From Pseudacidovorax sp. (GTDB taxonomy: Bacteria; Pseudomonadota; Gammaproteobacteria; Burkholderiales; Burkholderiaceae_C), in contig NZ_JAGOPN010000008.1 of assembly GCF_017991995.1 (NCBI RefSeq), positions 124,001 through 188,000 on the forward strand: DNA of 64,000 nucleotides. The letters run 5' to 3'. A program made the position numbers and the translations under genes. A model generated the notes under the pieces. That model did not search any database, had not been told where the DNA came from, and saw nothing but the letters and a program-made list of their open reading frames with translations. Shown here piece after piece: positions 8,886-17,999 of this stretch; the stretch's first letter is position 1; the number at the start of each line of letters is the position of its first letter.

Positions 8886-9890
8886 TCAATCCGCCCGCGC
8901 CCCCGAGTACTTCACGATCGGCGTCCACTTCTTCACCTCGGCCTCGATCAGCGCCTTGAAGGCCGCCGGCGTCGTGCCCTCGACGATGAAGCCGCGCGAC
9001 GCGAAATACTCGCGCACATCCGGCGAGCGCACCGCCTTGTTCACCTCGGCACTCAGCTTCTCCACCACCTCGGGCGGCGTGCCGGCAGGCGCGAACAGCC
9101 CCTGCCACGACAGGGCCTCGAAACCCTTGAGGCCCGCCTCGTCCAGCGTCGGCACGTCCGGCAGCATCGGGTGCCGCGTCTTCGACGTGACGGCCAGGGC
9201 CCGCAGCTTGCCGGCCTGGATCTGCGGCATCAGCACCAGCACGTCGCCGAAGGTGGCCTGGATCTGCCCGCTCATCAGGTCGGTCAGCATGCCCGCGCTG
9301 CCGCGGTAAGGGATGTGGACCATCGACACGCCCGCGGCCTGCTTGTACATCTCGCCCGTCAGGTGCATCGAGGTGCCGTTGCCGGCCGAGCCGTAGCTCA
9401 GCCCGCCCGGCTTCGACTTGGCCAGCGCCAGGAACTCCTGCGCCGTGCGCACTTTCACGTCGGGATTCACGGCCAGCACCAGCGGCGCGCTCACCACCAT
9501 CGAGACCGGCGCGAAGTCCTTCACCACGTCATAGGGCAGCTTGGCGTACAGCGCCTGCGCGATGGCATTGCTGCCGGTCACGCCCATCAGCAGCGTGTAG
9601 CCGTCCGGCGCGGACTTGGCCACGTAGTCGGCGCCCACGGTGCCACCGGCACCGGCGCGGTTGTCCACCACCACCGGCTGGCCCCAGGCACTGGCCAACT
9701 TGTCGCCGATGCGCCGCGCCAGCACGTCGGTGCTGCCGCCGGGCGGAAAGGGCACGACGATGTGGATGGGCTTGTTCGGATAGGCGCCCTGCGCCTGGCC
9801 GAGGACCGGCGCCAGCAGAGCACCGGTCGCAAGCGTCGCCACCAGGGCCAGGCCAGCGCGGCGACGAAGGGAGAAGGACGTTCGGTTCAT
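8886..9890 (-). CDS. Bug/TctC-family periplasmic solute-binding protein
   Basis: Extracytoplasmic receptor of the tripartite tricarboxylate transporter family (334 residues): signal peptide (RRRAGLALVATLATGALLAPVLGQAQG) followed by the family hallmarks YPNKPIHIVVPFPPGGSTDVLARR, written here only in part as IVVPFPPGGSTD, and VVDNRAGAGGTVGA. The ATG at 9890 is preferred over a GTG two codons earlier because AGGAG is correctly spaced only from the ATG. It overlaps the hyuB stop as ATGA, so it is the last gene of the operon. No TctA/TctB membrane genes are adjacent, as is usual for Bug proteins. The ligand is unknown. Confidence 0.88.
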   Translation of the reverse strand: MNRTSFSLRRRAGLALVATLATGALLAPVLGQAQGAYPNKPIHIVVPFPPGGSTDVLARRIGDKLASAWGQPVVVDNRAGAGGTVGADYVAKSAPDGYTLLMGVTGSNAIAQALYAKLPYDVVKDFAPVSMVVSAPLVLAVNPDVKVRTAQEFLALAKSKPGGLSYGSAGNGTSMHLTGEMYKQAAGVSMVHIPYRGSAGMLTDLMSGQIQATFGDVLVLMPQIQAGKLRALAVTSKTRHPMLPDVPTLDEAGLKGFEALSWQGLFAPAGTPPEVVEKLSAEVNKAVRSPDVREYFASRGFIVEGTTPAAFKALIEAEVKKWTPIVKYSGARAD

Positions 9891-11563
9891 GGGCACTCCT
9901 GGCGTGGGTCGGGATGGAAGGAAGACGACGGGGAAAGCAACGAAGACGGCGGCGGCGACGGGGTGCCTGCAGTGGCGGCCACCGCACCCCAGCCGCCGCC
10001 GCCTGCGGTCTCGATGAACAGCAGATCACCGGCCTGCCAGCGCACGCGACTGCGCGCGGCCAGCGGCTGCACGCGCCCGTCGGCATGCAGAAGGCGTGCC
10101 GACGCGCTGGCACCCGCGCCGCCGCCCTGGGCGCCGCGGGCCTGGCTGCGGTGACGCTCGCCGCGGTAGGCGATCCAGCCTTCGCCGTCGAGCAGCAGGT
10201 ATTCGCGCCGCACACCGTCGCCGCCGGCCTGCGCGCCCGCGCCCCCGGAGCCGCGGCGGATGGCGTACTGCAACACACGCAGTGGCGCTTCGGCCTCGAT
10301 CACCTCGATGGGCGTGTTGCGCGCGTTGCCCACGTCGGTGGAAACGCCCGCGCGGCCCGGCGCCGTGGAGCTGGCGCCGGCACCGCTGGCGATGATCTCG
10401 GTGAACATCCAGCGCTCACCGTCGCCGCGCGTGCCGCTGAGCGCGAGCACGGTCGCCACGCCGGCATGCGGGGCCACGCCCTCGCCTTGCGCGCCCGTGG
10501 CCTGGGCCCACGCGCCGAGGATGGCGTTGCAGGCCAGCTTGACGGTGGCCGTGCGGGCGTTGACCGCGGCCGGCCAATCGGGATTGACCACGCTGTGCGG
10601 CGGCAGCCGCAGCGTCAGCGGTGCCAGGCAGCCCGCATTGTTGGGCGCCTGCGGCGCCAACGTGCGCATGAAGAACAGCGCGGCCGACAGCATGGCAGCC
10701 GCAGATGCGTTGAGCGGCCCGCGCATCTGCGGCGCACTGCCCTCGAAGTCGATCGTGATCGCTTCGCCCTGCTTGTGCAGCCGCACGGCGATAGCGATGG
10801 GCTCGGCACCCTCGCCGTCGCCATCGAGCGCGTCGTGCCAGTGCCACTCGCCATCGGGCACGGCGGCCAGCGCGGCGCGGGTCATGTCGGCGGACTGGGC
10901 GAGCAATGCCTCGCACACGGCCGCGAAGCGCTCGCCGGTGTGGCGGGCGATCTGCCGCAGTTCACGCGCGCCCTGGGCCAGCGCCGTCCACTGCGCCTCG
11001 AGGTCACCGCGCAGGTTGGCGGGCGTGCGCGTGTTGGCGCCCAGGATGGCGTCGATGTCGGGCAGCACGCCCGCCGCATCGCGCCAGCGCACGGGCGGCA
11101 GACGCAGGCCTTCCTGGTGGATCTCGATCGCGTCGGGCGGGATGGAGCCCGGCGCCATGCCGCCCACATCCTGGTGGTGCAGGCTGGTGGCCGCCAGGGC
11201 GATCAGTTCGCGGCCGTCGAAGACGGGATGCACCAGCGCGATGTCGGGCAGGTGCGTGCCACCCGACCACGGGTCGTTGAGCAGATAGACATCGCCGTTG
11301 CGCATGGCGCCGGCCGGAAAGCGCGCCAGCACCCCGGCCACGGCCGGGATCAGCGAGCCCAGCAGCAACGGCAGCGAACGCGCCTGCGCCAGCAGGCGGC
11401 CGTCGGGCAGGAACAGCGCCGCCGCGCAGTCGCCGCCCTCGCGGGCGATGGTAGAGACGGCGGCGCGCATCATGGCCGACTGCATGCGGTCGGCCGCGCC
11501 CTGCAGAGCCAGACGCAAGGGCTCCATGCGCAGGGCGATGGCGGGGTCGGCGTGCGGGGTCAT
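9887..11563 (-). CDS. hyuB: Hydantoinase B / oxoprolinase beta-type subunit
   Basis: Subunit of an ATP-dependent N-methylhydantoinase/5-oxoprolinase/acetone-carboxylase-type enzyme (558 residues). Visible hallmarks are NDPWSGGTHLPD near residues 110-121, HHQDVGG, the C-terminal Gly-rich GSGGAGAQAGGDG block and AGGGGWG near the end. It partners HyuA to open a cyclic amide using ATP. The ATG at 11563 starts the conserved N-terminus (LRLALQGAADRMQ). It follows hyuA after a 151-bp gap containing a hairpin, and its stop overlaps tctC. The substrate (5-oxoproline, a hydantoin or a related lactam) cannot be fixed. Confidence 0.88.
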   Translation of the reverse strand: MTPHADPAIALRMEPLRLALQGAADRMQSAMMRAAVSTIAREGGDCAAALFLPDGRLLAQARSLPLLLGSLIPAVAGVLARFPAGAMRNGDVYLLNDPWSGGTHLPDIALVHPVFDGRELIALAATSLHHQDVGGMAPGSIPPDAIEIHQEGLRLPPVRWRDAAGVLPDIDAILGANTRTPANLRGDLEAQWTALAQGARELRQIARHTGERFAAVCEALLAQSADMTRAALAAVPDGEWHWHDALDGDGEGAEPIAIAVRLHKQGEAITIDFEGSAPQMRGPLNASAAAMLSAALFFMRTLAPQAPNNAGCLAPLTLRLPPHSVVNPDWPAAVNARTATVKLACNAILGAWAQATGAQGEGVAPHAGVATVLALSGTRGDGERWMFTEIIASGAGASSTAPGRAGVSTDVGNARNTPIEVIEAEAPLRVLQYAIRRGSGGAGAQAGGDGVRREYLLLDGEGWIAYRGERHRSQARGAQGGGAGASASARLLHADGRVQPLAARSRVRWQAGDLLFIETAGGGGWGAVAATAGTPSPPPSSLLSPSSSFHPDPRQECP

Positions 11564-11606
11564 CGGGCGGCACCTTCTGCACAGGCAGCGAGACGCGGTC
11601 TTGCCC

Positions 11607-11627
11607 CCTCTCCCGCGAGGGGAGAGG
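11607..11627. repeat. Short palindromic hairpin between hyuA and hyuB
   Basis: CCTCTCCC and GGGAGAGG form a perfect 8-bp stem around GCGAG in the 151-bp gap between the two subunit genes. No U-run follows, so it is not a canonical terminator. It may set subunit ratio or mRNA stability. Confidence 0.55.
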
Positions 11628-11714
11628 AGCGGCTGGGGCACTCCCGGGCGAACGAAAGGGCGCGCTCGCGGCATTGGCCGGTGAACGCTGAAAAGCGGAT
11701 GCAGCGCGGCGATC

Positions 11715-13352
11715 TCATGACGACACCGCCAGCTGCAGGCTGCCATCGCCCTCGATCCGCCAGCGCCAGCCAGCAGGCACCCAGACCGTGGTCATCGGCG
11801 CAAAGAGCGCAGCCGGACCATGGCCCTCCGGCGCGATGCCGGCCCAGGCCTCGCGCACCGTGCGCAATGGCCTCGTGGCCGACTCCGCAGGGCCGCGTAC
11901 CATGCCCAACGCGGCCATCACGCCCGCCTGCGGCAGCACGCGCACGGCGGCCATGCCGGCGAGCGCCGCGACCTCCGCGGCATGCTGCGCGCCGCCGCCG
12001 CCCACGGCCACCAGCAGCGCGTCCGCTGGATCCAGCCCGCGCTGGAAGGCATGGGTCTTGAGTGCCTCGGCCATGTGCGCGGCAGCCGCCTGCACCACGG
12101 CCTCGGCCGCTTCGGCGAGCGGCAGGCCCAGCGGCACGGCCACGTCGCGCGCGAGCGCGGCCTCGGCGGCACGGCAGTCCAGCGCCAGTCCGCCCGCCAA
12201 CCGATCAGGCAGACGGCCGAGCACGCACAGTGCATCGCTCAGCGTCGCCAAGGTGCCGCCCTGCCCGTAGGCTGCCGGCCCCGGCCAGGCGCCCTGCGAG
12301 CGCGGGCCGATGCGCAGCGCCCCGCCCGCCAGCACCTGAAGCACGCTGCCGCCGCCGATGGCGATGGAGGCGATGTCCACGCAGCGCTGGCGGATGCCCA
12401 GCCCGCCGCATTCCAGCGATTCGGCGAAGGCCGACTGGCCGCCGTGCAGCAGCCCGATGTCGGCACTGGTGCCACCCACGTCCAGCGTGAGCAGGGCGCC
12501 ACGGCGGGCGCCTTCGTCCAGGCAGGCCGCCACGCCGCGCAGGGCGGCGCAGGGGCCGGACATGGCCAGCCCGATCGGCCGCGCGGCCAGGTCCTGCCAG
12601 GGCCGGACCACGCCTTCGGAATGCATGAGCATCGGTGCAGGCAACCGACGGGCGGAGAGCGCCTCGGCCAGCGCCCGCAGGTAGCCGGCCGCCAGCGGCT
12701 TGGCGTAGGCATCCAGCGCGGTGGTGAGCGCGCGCTCGAACTCGCGCGGCGCCGGGTCGACCTCGTGCGAGAGCGAGACGTGCAGATGCGGCAGACGCGC
12801 CCGCATCAGCTCACCAACCTGCTGCTCATGCGAAGGGTTGCGGTGCGAGAACAGCAGGCAGACCGCCACCGCCTGCACGCCCGCGGCCGCGATGGCGTCT
12901 GCGGCGGCGTCGAGCGCCGTCAGGTCCAGCGGCTCGACCTCGCGGCCCCCGGCATCGATGCGCCCGCCGATCTCGAAGCGCAGCGGCTGCGGAAAGAGCG
13001 CCGCCTCGGGCACCGCTGGCGCGATCACGGGCTCGTACAGCGCACGCCGATCCTGCCGCGCCAGCACCGGCACATCGCCGAAGCCACGCGTCAGCAGCAA
13101 GGCGATGGGCGGCCGGTCCAGCTCCAGCAGCAGGTTGGTGATGACGGTGGAGCCATGCACCACCCGGCCGACCTCGGCCGGCGCGATGCCTGCCTCTGCG
13201 CATAGCCGATCGATCGCCTCCACCACCGGCTCGGCCAGACGCCGACCAGCACGCGGATGCTTGATCGCCACGCTGCGCCCGTCCTCGTGCAGCGCCACGG
13301 CATCGACGAAGGTGCCGCCCATGTCCACGCCCAGCGACCAGGGCGCTGCCAT
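11715..13352 (-). CDS. hyuA: Hydantoinase A / oxoprolinase alpha-type subunit
   Basis: ATP-binding subunit of the HyuA-HyuB enzyme (545 residues), ASKHA-like fold. It begins GVDMGGTFVDAVAL, the phosphate-binding motif of the family, followed by VVHGSTVITNLLLE, a second LTLDVGGTSADIGL and IAIGGGSVLQV. The frame stays open far upstream, but that extension is an out-of-frame reading of the dehydrogenase gene; the real ATG at 13352 overlaps the dehydrogenase stop (ATGA). At 545 residues it is somewhat shorter than many HyuA proteins (about 650-700). Confidence 0.88.
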   Translation of the reverse strand: MAAPWSLGVDMGGTFVDAVALHEDGRSVAIKHPRAGRRLAEPVVEAIDRLCAEAGIAPAEVGRVVHGSTVITNLLLELDRPPIALLLTRGFGDVPVLARQDRRALYEPVIAPAVPEAALFPQPLRFEIGGRIDAGGREVEPLDLTALDAAADAIAAAGVQAVAVCLLFSHRNPSHEQQVGELMRARLPHLHVSLSHEVDPAPREFERALTTALDAYAKPLAAGYLRALAEALSARRLPAPMLMHSEGVVRPWQDLAARPIGLAMSGPCAALRGVAACLDEGARRGALLTLDVGGTSADIGLLHGGQSAFAESLECGGLGIRQRCVDIASIAIGGGSVLQVLAGGALRIGPRSQGAWPGPAAYGQGGTLATLSDALCVLGRLPDRLAGGLALDCRAAEAALARDVAVPLGLPLAEAAEAVVQAAAAHMAEALKTHAFQRGLDPADALLVAVGGGGAQHAAEVAALAGMAAVRVLPQAGVMAALGMVRGPAESATRPLRTVREAWAGIAPEGHGPAALFAPMTTVWVPAGWRWRIEGDGSLQLAVSS

Positions 13353-14590
13353 CACCGGAAGCGCTCCGGCGAGAAGGGCATCAGGTCCACCTGCGTGGGC
13401 CGGCCGGCCACCAGGTGCGCGATCTCGCGGCCGGTGGTGGCGCCCATGCACATGCCCATGTGGCCGTGGCCGAAGGCCAGCCAGGCGTTGTCGGCGCTGC
13501 GCGCCGTGCCCACCACCGGGAGGCTGTCGGGCAGGCAGGGCCGATGGCCCATCCAGCGGGTGAAGGCCGAGGTGTCCAGGTGCGGAAAGAGCTGCCGGCC
13601 CTGCGCCAGCAGCGCGTCGGCCCGGGCCAGGTTGGGCTCGGCAGCCAGGCCGGCGAATTCCACCGTGCCCGCCAGCCGCAGACCCATGGCCATGGGGTTG
13701 ACCATCAGGTTGTGCTCCACCGCCATCACCGTGTGGCGAAGCTGCAGGTTGGAGCTCTGCACGGTGACGTGGTAGCCGCGCTGGGTCTCCAGCATCACCG
13801 GGCTGCCCAGCGCGGCGGCGAGCCGGCCGGACCAGGCACCCGCGGCCACGACCACGCCGTCCACCGCCAGGGGCGCCCCCGCGTCCAGCTTCACGGCCGT
13901 GACGCGGCTGCCCTGCCGCTCGAAGCCGGTGACGCGCTGACGCAGGTGCGTCGCGCCGTCGGCCAGGCACTGGGCATGCAGCGCCTTCACCAGCGCGGAA
14001 GGGTCGGTGGTCGAGCCGTTCTCCGGCGCGAGGATGCCGAAGCGGAAGCGCCCCTTGAGGTCCGGCTCCAGCGCCTCCAGCTCGTCCTGCTCCACGTCGC
14101 GCATCTGCACGCCGAGCGAACGGCGCAGCTCCATGCCCCAGGCCCACTGCGCCGCCGTCTCGCGCGAGGAAAAGACATACAGGCAGCCGCTGCGCCGCAC
14201 CAGATGCTGGGCCTGGGCATGGGCCAGCAGCGGCTCGTAGCTGTCGAAGATGGGCGCCAGCAGCGTGCGCAACGCGGTGGCGATGCGCGTGACCTCCTCG
14301 CGCGAGGAATGCCGCAGCATCCGCAGCAGCCAGGGCAGCACCACCGGCGCATAGGCCCAGCGCACCGTCAGCGGCCCCAGCGGGTCGAGCAGCCAGCGCG
14401 GCACCTTCTTCCACATGCCGGGCATGCCCACGGGGAGGCAGGCGCTGGGCGAGAGCGAGCCGGCGTTGCCGAAGGAGCAGGCCTCCCCCGCTTCCTGCGG
14501 GTCGACGAAGGTGATGCGATGGCCGTCGCGCTGCAGCCAGGCGGCGGTGCAGCTGCCCACGATTCCGGTTCCGATGACGGCGATGTGCAT
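13352..14590 (-). CDS. FAD-dependent D-amino-acid dehydrogenase-like oxidoreductase
   Basis: DAO-superfamily flavoenzyme (412 residues) with the N-terminal dinucleotide motif GTGIVGSCTAAWL, an acidic end of beta-2 (FVDPQEAGEACSFGNAG, typical of DadA relatives) and the C-terminal FGHGHMGMCMGATTG flavin contact. Expected reaction: oxidation of a D- or imino-type amino acid, with electrons passed to quinone. First gene of the four-gene operon with hyuA, hyuB and tctC. The context suggests oxidising an amino acid released from, or leading to, a cyclic amide. That substrate link is inference. Confidence 0.85.
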   Translation of the reverse strand: MHIAVIGTGIVGSCTAAWLQRDGHRITFVDPQEAGEACSFGNAGSLSPSACLPVGMPGMWKKVPRWLLDPLGPLTVRWAYAPVVLPWLLRMLRHSSREEVTRIATALRTLLAPIFDSYEPLLAHAQAQHLVRRSGCLYVFSSRETAAQWAWGMELRRSLGVQMRDVEQDELEALEPDLKGRFRFGILAPENGSTTDPSALVKALHAQCLADGATHLRQRVTGFERQGSRVTAVKLDAGAPLAVDGVVVAAGAWSGRLAAALGSPVMLETQRGYHVTVQSSNLQLRHTVMAVEHNLMVNPMAMGLRLAGTVEFAGLAAEPNLARADALLAQGRQLFPHLDTSAFTRWMGHRPCLPDSLPVVGTARSADNAWLAFGHGHMGMCMGATTGREIAHLVAGRPTQVDLMPFSPERFR

Positions 14591-14649
14591 GGGCCGGCAT
14601 TCTGGAAAGCTTGTCGGCCATCAAGCCAGCCAATTCTTTTCATGGGCCC

Positions 14650-14664
14650 ATCAAGACTTCTGAT
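14650..14664. promoter_or_regulatory. Candidate LysR-type operator (ATC-N9-GAT)
   Basis: Imperfect dyad ATCA-N7-TGAT in the 112-bp gap between the divergent dehydrogenase operon and the LysR gene, where such a regulator normally binds. A further palindrome ATGGGCCCAT lies just upstream (14642-14651). Confidence 0.5.
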
Positions 14665-14702
14665 AATCGGCCGCTTCCCATCGCCTTGCCCGTTCCACGC
14701 TG

Positions 14703-15623
14703 GTGCAGCCCTCCCCCACCCTCAACGCCCTCAGCCTGCGGCAGATGCGCGCCTTTGCCGCCGTCGCCCGCGCGGGCAGCTTCACGGCCGCAGCGCGGCA
14801 GGTCAACCTCACGCAGTCGGCCGTCAGCATGCTGGTACAGCAGCTGGAAGAGGCGCTGGGCCTGCCGCTCTTCGACCGCGGCCAGAGCGTGACGCTGACC
14901 GAGGCCGGCCGCCAGCTGCTGCCGCTGGCCCGACGCATCCTGGACGACCTGCAGCAGATGGCCGAAGGCGCCTCGGACCTGCGCTCGCTGCGCACCGGCC
15001 TGCTGCGCGTCGTGGCGCCGCAGATGCTGGCCTGCACCTGGGTGGCGGCCGTGCTGGGCGAGTTCGAGGCGGCGCATCCCGAGATCGGCCTGCGCATGGC
15101 GGACGCCACGGCCGATGCGGTGGTCGGCACGGTGCGCCGTGGCGATGCCGAACTGGGTGTGGGGCCCGAGCGGCCCACCGGCGAAGACGTGGCCCGCACC
15201 TTCCTGATGGACGTGCCGATCCGCCTGGTCTGCGCCGCCGGCCATCCGCTGGCCGGGCGCAAGGCCGTGGCCTGGGACGAGCTGCGCAACGAGCGCTGGG
15301 TGCTCTATTCGAGCGAGTTCAACCGCCACCTGGAGCGGCACCTGCATGCGCACGATGCCTCGCTCTCGCTGCAGACCGCCGCCGAAGTGGAGTACCTGAC
15401 CACCGCCCTGGCGCTGGTCGGCGTGGGCACCGGGCTGGCGGCGGTGCCGGACTATGCGCGGTCCTTCGCCGACAACTTCGGCCTGCGCTTCATCGAGCTG
15501 CGGGGGCCGGAGATGCGGCGGCCCTACTACATCTACCAGCGCCGGGGGCTGGCGCTGTCGCCGCCGGCCCTCGCGTTCGTCCAACTGCTTCAGCAACGCG
15601 CGGCGCGGGCTGCCGCGGGCTGA
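14703..15623 (+). CDS. LysR-family transcriptional regulator
   Basis: 306 residues. The N-terminal winged helix-turn-helix (LRQMRAFAAVARAGSFTAAARQVNLTQSAVSMLVQQLEE, quoted here only as the landmarks SFTAAAR and TQSAVSMLVQ) covers about residues 12-70, followed by a periplasmic-binding-like co-inducer domain. The start is GTG; no ATG fits the family N-terminus. Divergent from the dehydrogenase-hyuAB-tctC operon with an ATC-N9-GAT dyad between, so it probably controls that operon. Confidence 0.88.
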   Translation: MQPSPTLNALSLRQMRAFAAVARAGSFTAAARQVNLTQSAVSMLVQQLEEALGLPLFDRGQSVTLTEAGRQLLPLARRILDDLQQMAEGASDLRSLRTGLLRVVAPQMLACTWVAAVLGEFEAAHPEIGLRMADATADAVVGTVRRGDAELGVGPERPTGEDVARTFLMDVPIRLVCAAGHPLAGRKAVAWDELRNERWVLYSSEFNRHLERHLHAHDASLSLQTAAEVEYLTTALALVGVGTGLAAVPDYARSFADNFGLRFIELRGPEMRRPYYIYQRRGLALSPPALAFVQLLQQRAARAAAG

Positions 15624-15633
15624 GCGACGGTTG

Positions 15634-16371
15634 TCAGCTCCGGCCGCGGCTGCCGGCCACGAGGCGCATGCCGGGCATCAGTTGCGCGGCCAGGTCGGGC
15701 CGCTCCAGTGCGTAGTCCAGGTTCATGCGGGCGATTTCCACATGCTCCTCGCCCAGCGCCTGGGCGCGCGAACCCTGGCCGCGCTCGATGGCCTGCACGA
15801 GGGCATGGTGGGTGCGGTGGGCCTGGCGCATCCACTGCTGCCCTTCTTCCATCGAGGACTGCATGGGCAGCATGGCACTGGGCGCGGCAAAGGGCTGGCT
15901 GGCCAGCATCTCCAGCGTGCGCAGCACCGCCGCATTGCCGCAGCCTTCGAGGATCAGGCGGTGGAAGCGGTCGTTCATCTCCACGTACGCGGCGTAGTCG
16001 TCGAGCTCCATGGTGGGCTTGTTGACGGCACGGTCGCCCTCGTCCAGGCAGTCGTGCAGCTGGCGCAGCAGCTGGCGCGAAGCGCCGTCCTCGGCCAGCA
16101 GGCGGGCCGCGAAGCCTTCGATCACGCCGCGCACGCGGATGGCGTCGGCGATCTCGCGCGAGGTGAAGGCCCGCATCTGGTAGCCGCCTGAGGGCGAGGG
16201 CTCGATCAGCCCTTCATGCTCCAGGCTCGCCAGCGCCAGCCGAACCGGCGTGCGCGAGGCGCCGAGGCGCTCCGAGAGCGGGATCTCCGCCAGGCGCTCG
16301 CCCGGGCCGAATTCGCCCTTGAGGATCATGTCCCGGAGTTGAACGAGCACGCGTGATTGTTGGGAGTCCAT
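15634..16371 (-). CDS. GntR-family regulator (FCD/FadR subfamily)
   Basis: 245 residues: N-terminal winged helix (ILKGEFGPGERLAEIPLSER then ASRTPVRLALASLEHEGLI), followed by an all-helical FCD ligand/metal domain with conserved acidic and His positions (DRFHRLILEG and RTHHALVQAI). Divergent from the Rieske/GS/ABC operon, with a near-perfect 18-bp palindrome in the shared intergenic region. It is therefore the likely repressor of that operon and of itself. The ligand is unknown. Confidence 0.87.
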   Translation of the reverse strand: MDSQQSRVLVQLRDMILKGEFGPGERLAEIPLSERLGASRTPVRLALASLEHEGLIEPSPSGGYQMRAFTSREIADAIRVRGVIEGFAARLLAEDGASRQLLRQLHDCLDEGDRAVNKPTMELDDYAAYVEMNDRFHRLILEGCGNAAVLRTLEMLASQPFAAPSAMLPMQSSMEEGQQWMRQAHRTHHALVQAIERGQGSRAQALGEEHVEIARMNLDYALERPDLAAQLMPGMRLVAGSRGRS

Positions 16372-16448
16372 GGCGCAGTTCCGAAGCTGCGGCGGATTCT
16401 AGGCGCCGGCGTGCAGCGGCATGCCCATGGCGCACCTTGGCGCGCAAG

Positions 16449-16457
16449 TTGCATGCA
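16449..16457. promoter_or_regulatory. Possible second GntR half-site
   Basis: TTGCATGCA, matching one half of the 18-bp palindrome at 16606-16623, located 78 bp upstream of the GntR start. Possible autoregulatory site. Confidence 0.35.
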
Positions 16458-16605
16458 GAAGAAGGATCGCCTCGGCGACGGCAGTGATGCCCGGCGCTGG
16501 TGCATTCCCTCGCTCCATCCTCACCAACAAAGGGAAAAATGCTCCGGCATCTTGCAGCCGGGCCAGACACGCGCCATTGACGGAACACAAGGATCGGCCC
16601 GACAC

Positions 16606-16623
16606 TGCATGCAATTGCATACA
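16606..16623. promoter_or_regulatory. Candidate GntR operator
   Basis: TGCATGCAATTGCATACA is palindromic except for one base pair of the dyad. It ends 31 bases before the Rieske gene ATG, where bound repressor would block initiation. FCD-type GntR proteins bind dyads of about this size. Confidence 0.6.
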
Positions 16624-16653
16624 ACGAAGTGCAGACCTTCGATGGAGTAACCC

Positions 16654-17994
16654 ATGATCACCCAGGAACAGAACGACTTCATGACCCGCGTCGCCCCCGG
16701 CAAGCCGGCCGGCGAACTGCTGCGGCGCTACTGGCAGCCCGTCGCGCTGCTGGAAGAACTGGACGGCCCGCGCCCGCTCAAGGCCGTCAAGCTGATGGGC
16801 CAGGACTTCGTGCTCTTCCGCGACGAGACCGGCCGCCTGGGCCTGCTCGACCGCGACTGTCCGCACCGCGGTGCCGATCTGGCCTTCGGCCGGCTGGAGG
16901 ACGGCGGCCTGCGCTGCCCCTTCCACGGCTGGCTGTTCGACGCCACCGGCCAGTGCCTGGAAACGCCCGCCGAACCCGTGGGCAGCAAGATGTGCACGCG
17001 CATCAAGCAGGGCGCCTACCCGGTGGTTGAGCGCTCGGGCATCGTCTTTGCATACATCGGCCCGGGCGAGCCGCCGGCCTTCCCGGAGTTCGACTGCTTC
17101 GTCGCACCCGGCAGCCACACCTTCGCCTTCAAGGGCTTGTGGGAATGCAACTGGCTGCAGGCGCTGGAGGTGGGCATGGACCCGGCCCATGCCTCCTTCC
17201 TGCATCGCTTCTTCGAGGACGAGGACACCTCCGAGAGCTACGGCAAGCAGTTCCGCGGCGCCTCGGCCGACTCCAACCTGCCCATCACCAAGGTGCTACG
17301 CGAATACGACCGGCCCGAGATCGCCGTGGAGCCCACCGAATACGGCATGCGCCTGACCACGCTGCGCAAGCTCGATGAAAAGGCCACCCATGTGCGCGTG
17401 ACCAACGTGATGTTCCCGCAGGCCTTCGTCATCCCGATGAGCGCGGAGATGACCATCACCCAGTGGCATGTGCCGGTGGACGACACCCACACCTACTGGT
17501 ATGCCATCTTCACCAGCTTCACCGGCCCGGTGGACAAGCAGCAGATGCGCGAGCAGCGCCTGGCCACCATCGAGCTGCCCGACTACGTCTCGCGCCGCAA
17601 CAAGTCCAACCAGTACGGCTACGACGTGCAGGAGCAGGCCAGCCAGACCTTCACCGGCATGGGCATGGACATCAACGTGCACGACCAGTGGGCCTGCGAA
17701 TCGCAGGGCCCCATCCAGGACCGCAGCCGCGAGCACCTGGGCGCCACCGACAAGGGCATCATCACCTTCCGCCGCATGCTGGTGCGCGCCATCGAGAGCG
17801 TGCAGCGCGGCGAGCGCGAGGCGCCCCTGCTGATCGGCGCCGACCAAGCTGCCGCCTTCAGCGGCCCGCCCTCCATCGACGGCGTGAACGACCGCGGCAG
17901 CGACAACGACGCCTACTGGCGCGAGGCCGACCGAGAGCGCCGCCTCAAGAGCAGCTGGGCCGCCGCCCGGCTGAACAACGGCCAGGCGGGCTGA
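16654..17994 (+). CDS. Rieske non-haem iron oxygenase, phthalate-dioxygenase-like alpha subunit
   Basis: 446 residues. Rieske [2Fe-2S] ligands are CPHRGADL (Cys69, His71) and CPFHGW (Cys88, His91). The catalytic domain has the mononuclear iron motif MDPAHASFLH (His179, His184). Length and single-subunit form resemble phthalate 4,5-dioxygenase and related O- or N-demethylating oxygenases. Expected activity: hydroxylation or oxidative dealkylation of an imported organic substrate. No ferredoxin reductase gene is nearby, so the electron donor must come from elsewhere. GGAG is six bases from the ATG. First gene of an operon with the GS-like ligase and an ABC importer; the GntR gene is divergent. 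Confidence 0.87.
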   Translation: MITQEQNDFMTRVAPGKPAGELLRRYWQPVALLEELDGPRPLKAVKLMGQDFVLFRDETGRLGLLDRDCPHRGADLAFGRLEDGGLRCPFHGWLFDATGQCLETPAEPVGSKMCTRIKQGAYPVVERSGIVFAYIGPGEPPAFPEFDCFVAPGSHTFAFKGLWECNWLQALEVGMDPAHASFLHRFFEDEDTSESYGKQFRGASADSNLPITKVLREYDRPEIAVEPTEYGMRLTTLRKLDEKATHVRVTNVMFPQAFVIPMSAEMTITQWHVPVDDTHTYWYAIFTSFTGPVDKQQMREQRLATIELPDYVSRRNKSNQYGYDVQEQASQTFTGMGMDINVHDQWACESQGPIQDRSREHLGATDKGIITFRRMLVRAIESVQRGEREAPLLIGADQAAAFSGPPSIDGVNDRGSDNDAYWREADRERRLKSSWAAARLNNGQAG

Positions 17995-17999
17995 GCGCC

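Noticed and set aside
11715..14633. Apparent 972-residue HyuA with a long N-terminal extension
   Set aside because: The extension is an out-of-frame reading of the D-amino-acid dehydrogenase gene; HyuA proper starts at 13352 with its phosphate-binding motif a few residues in.
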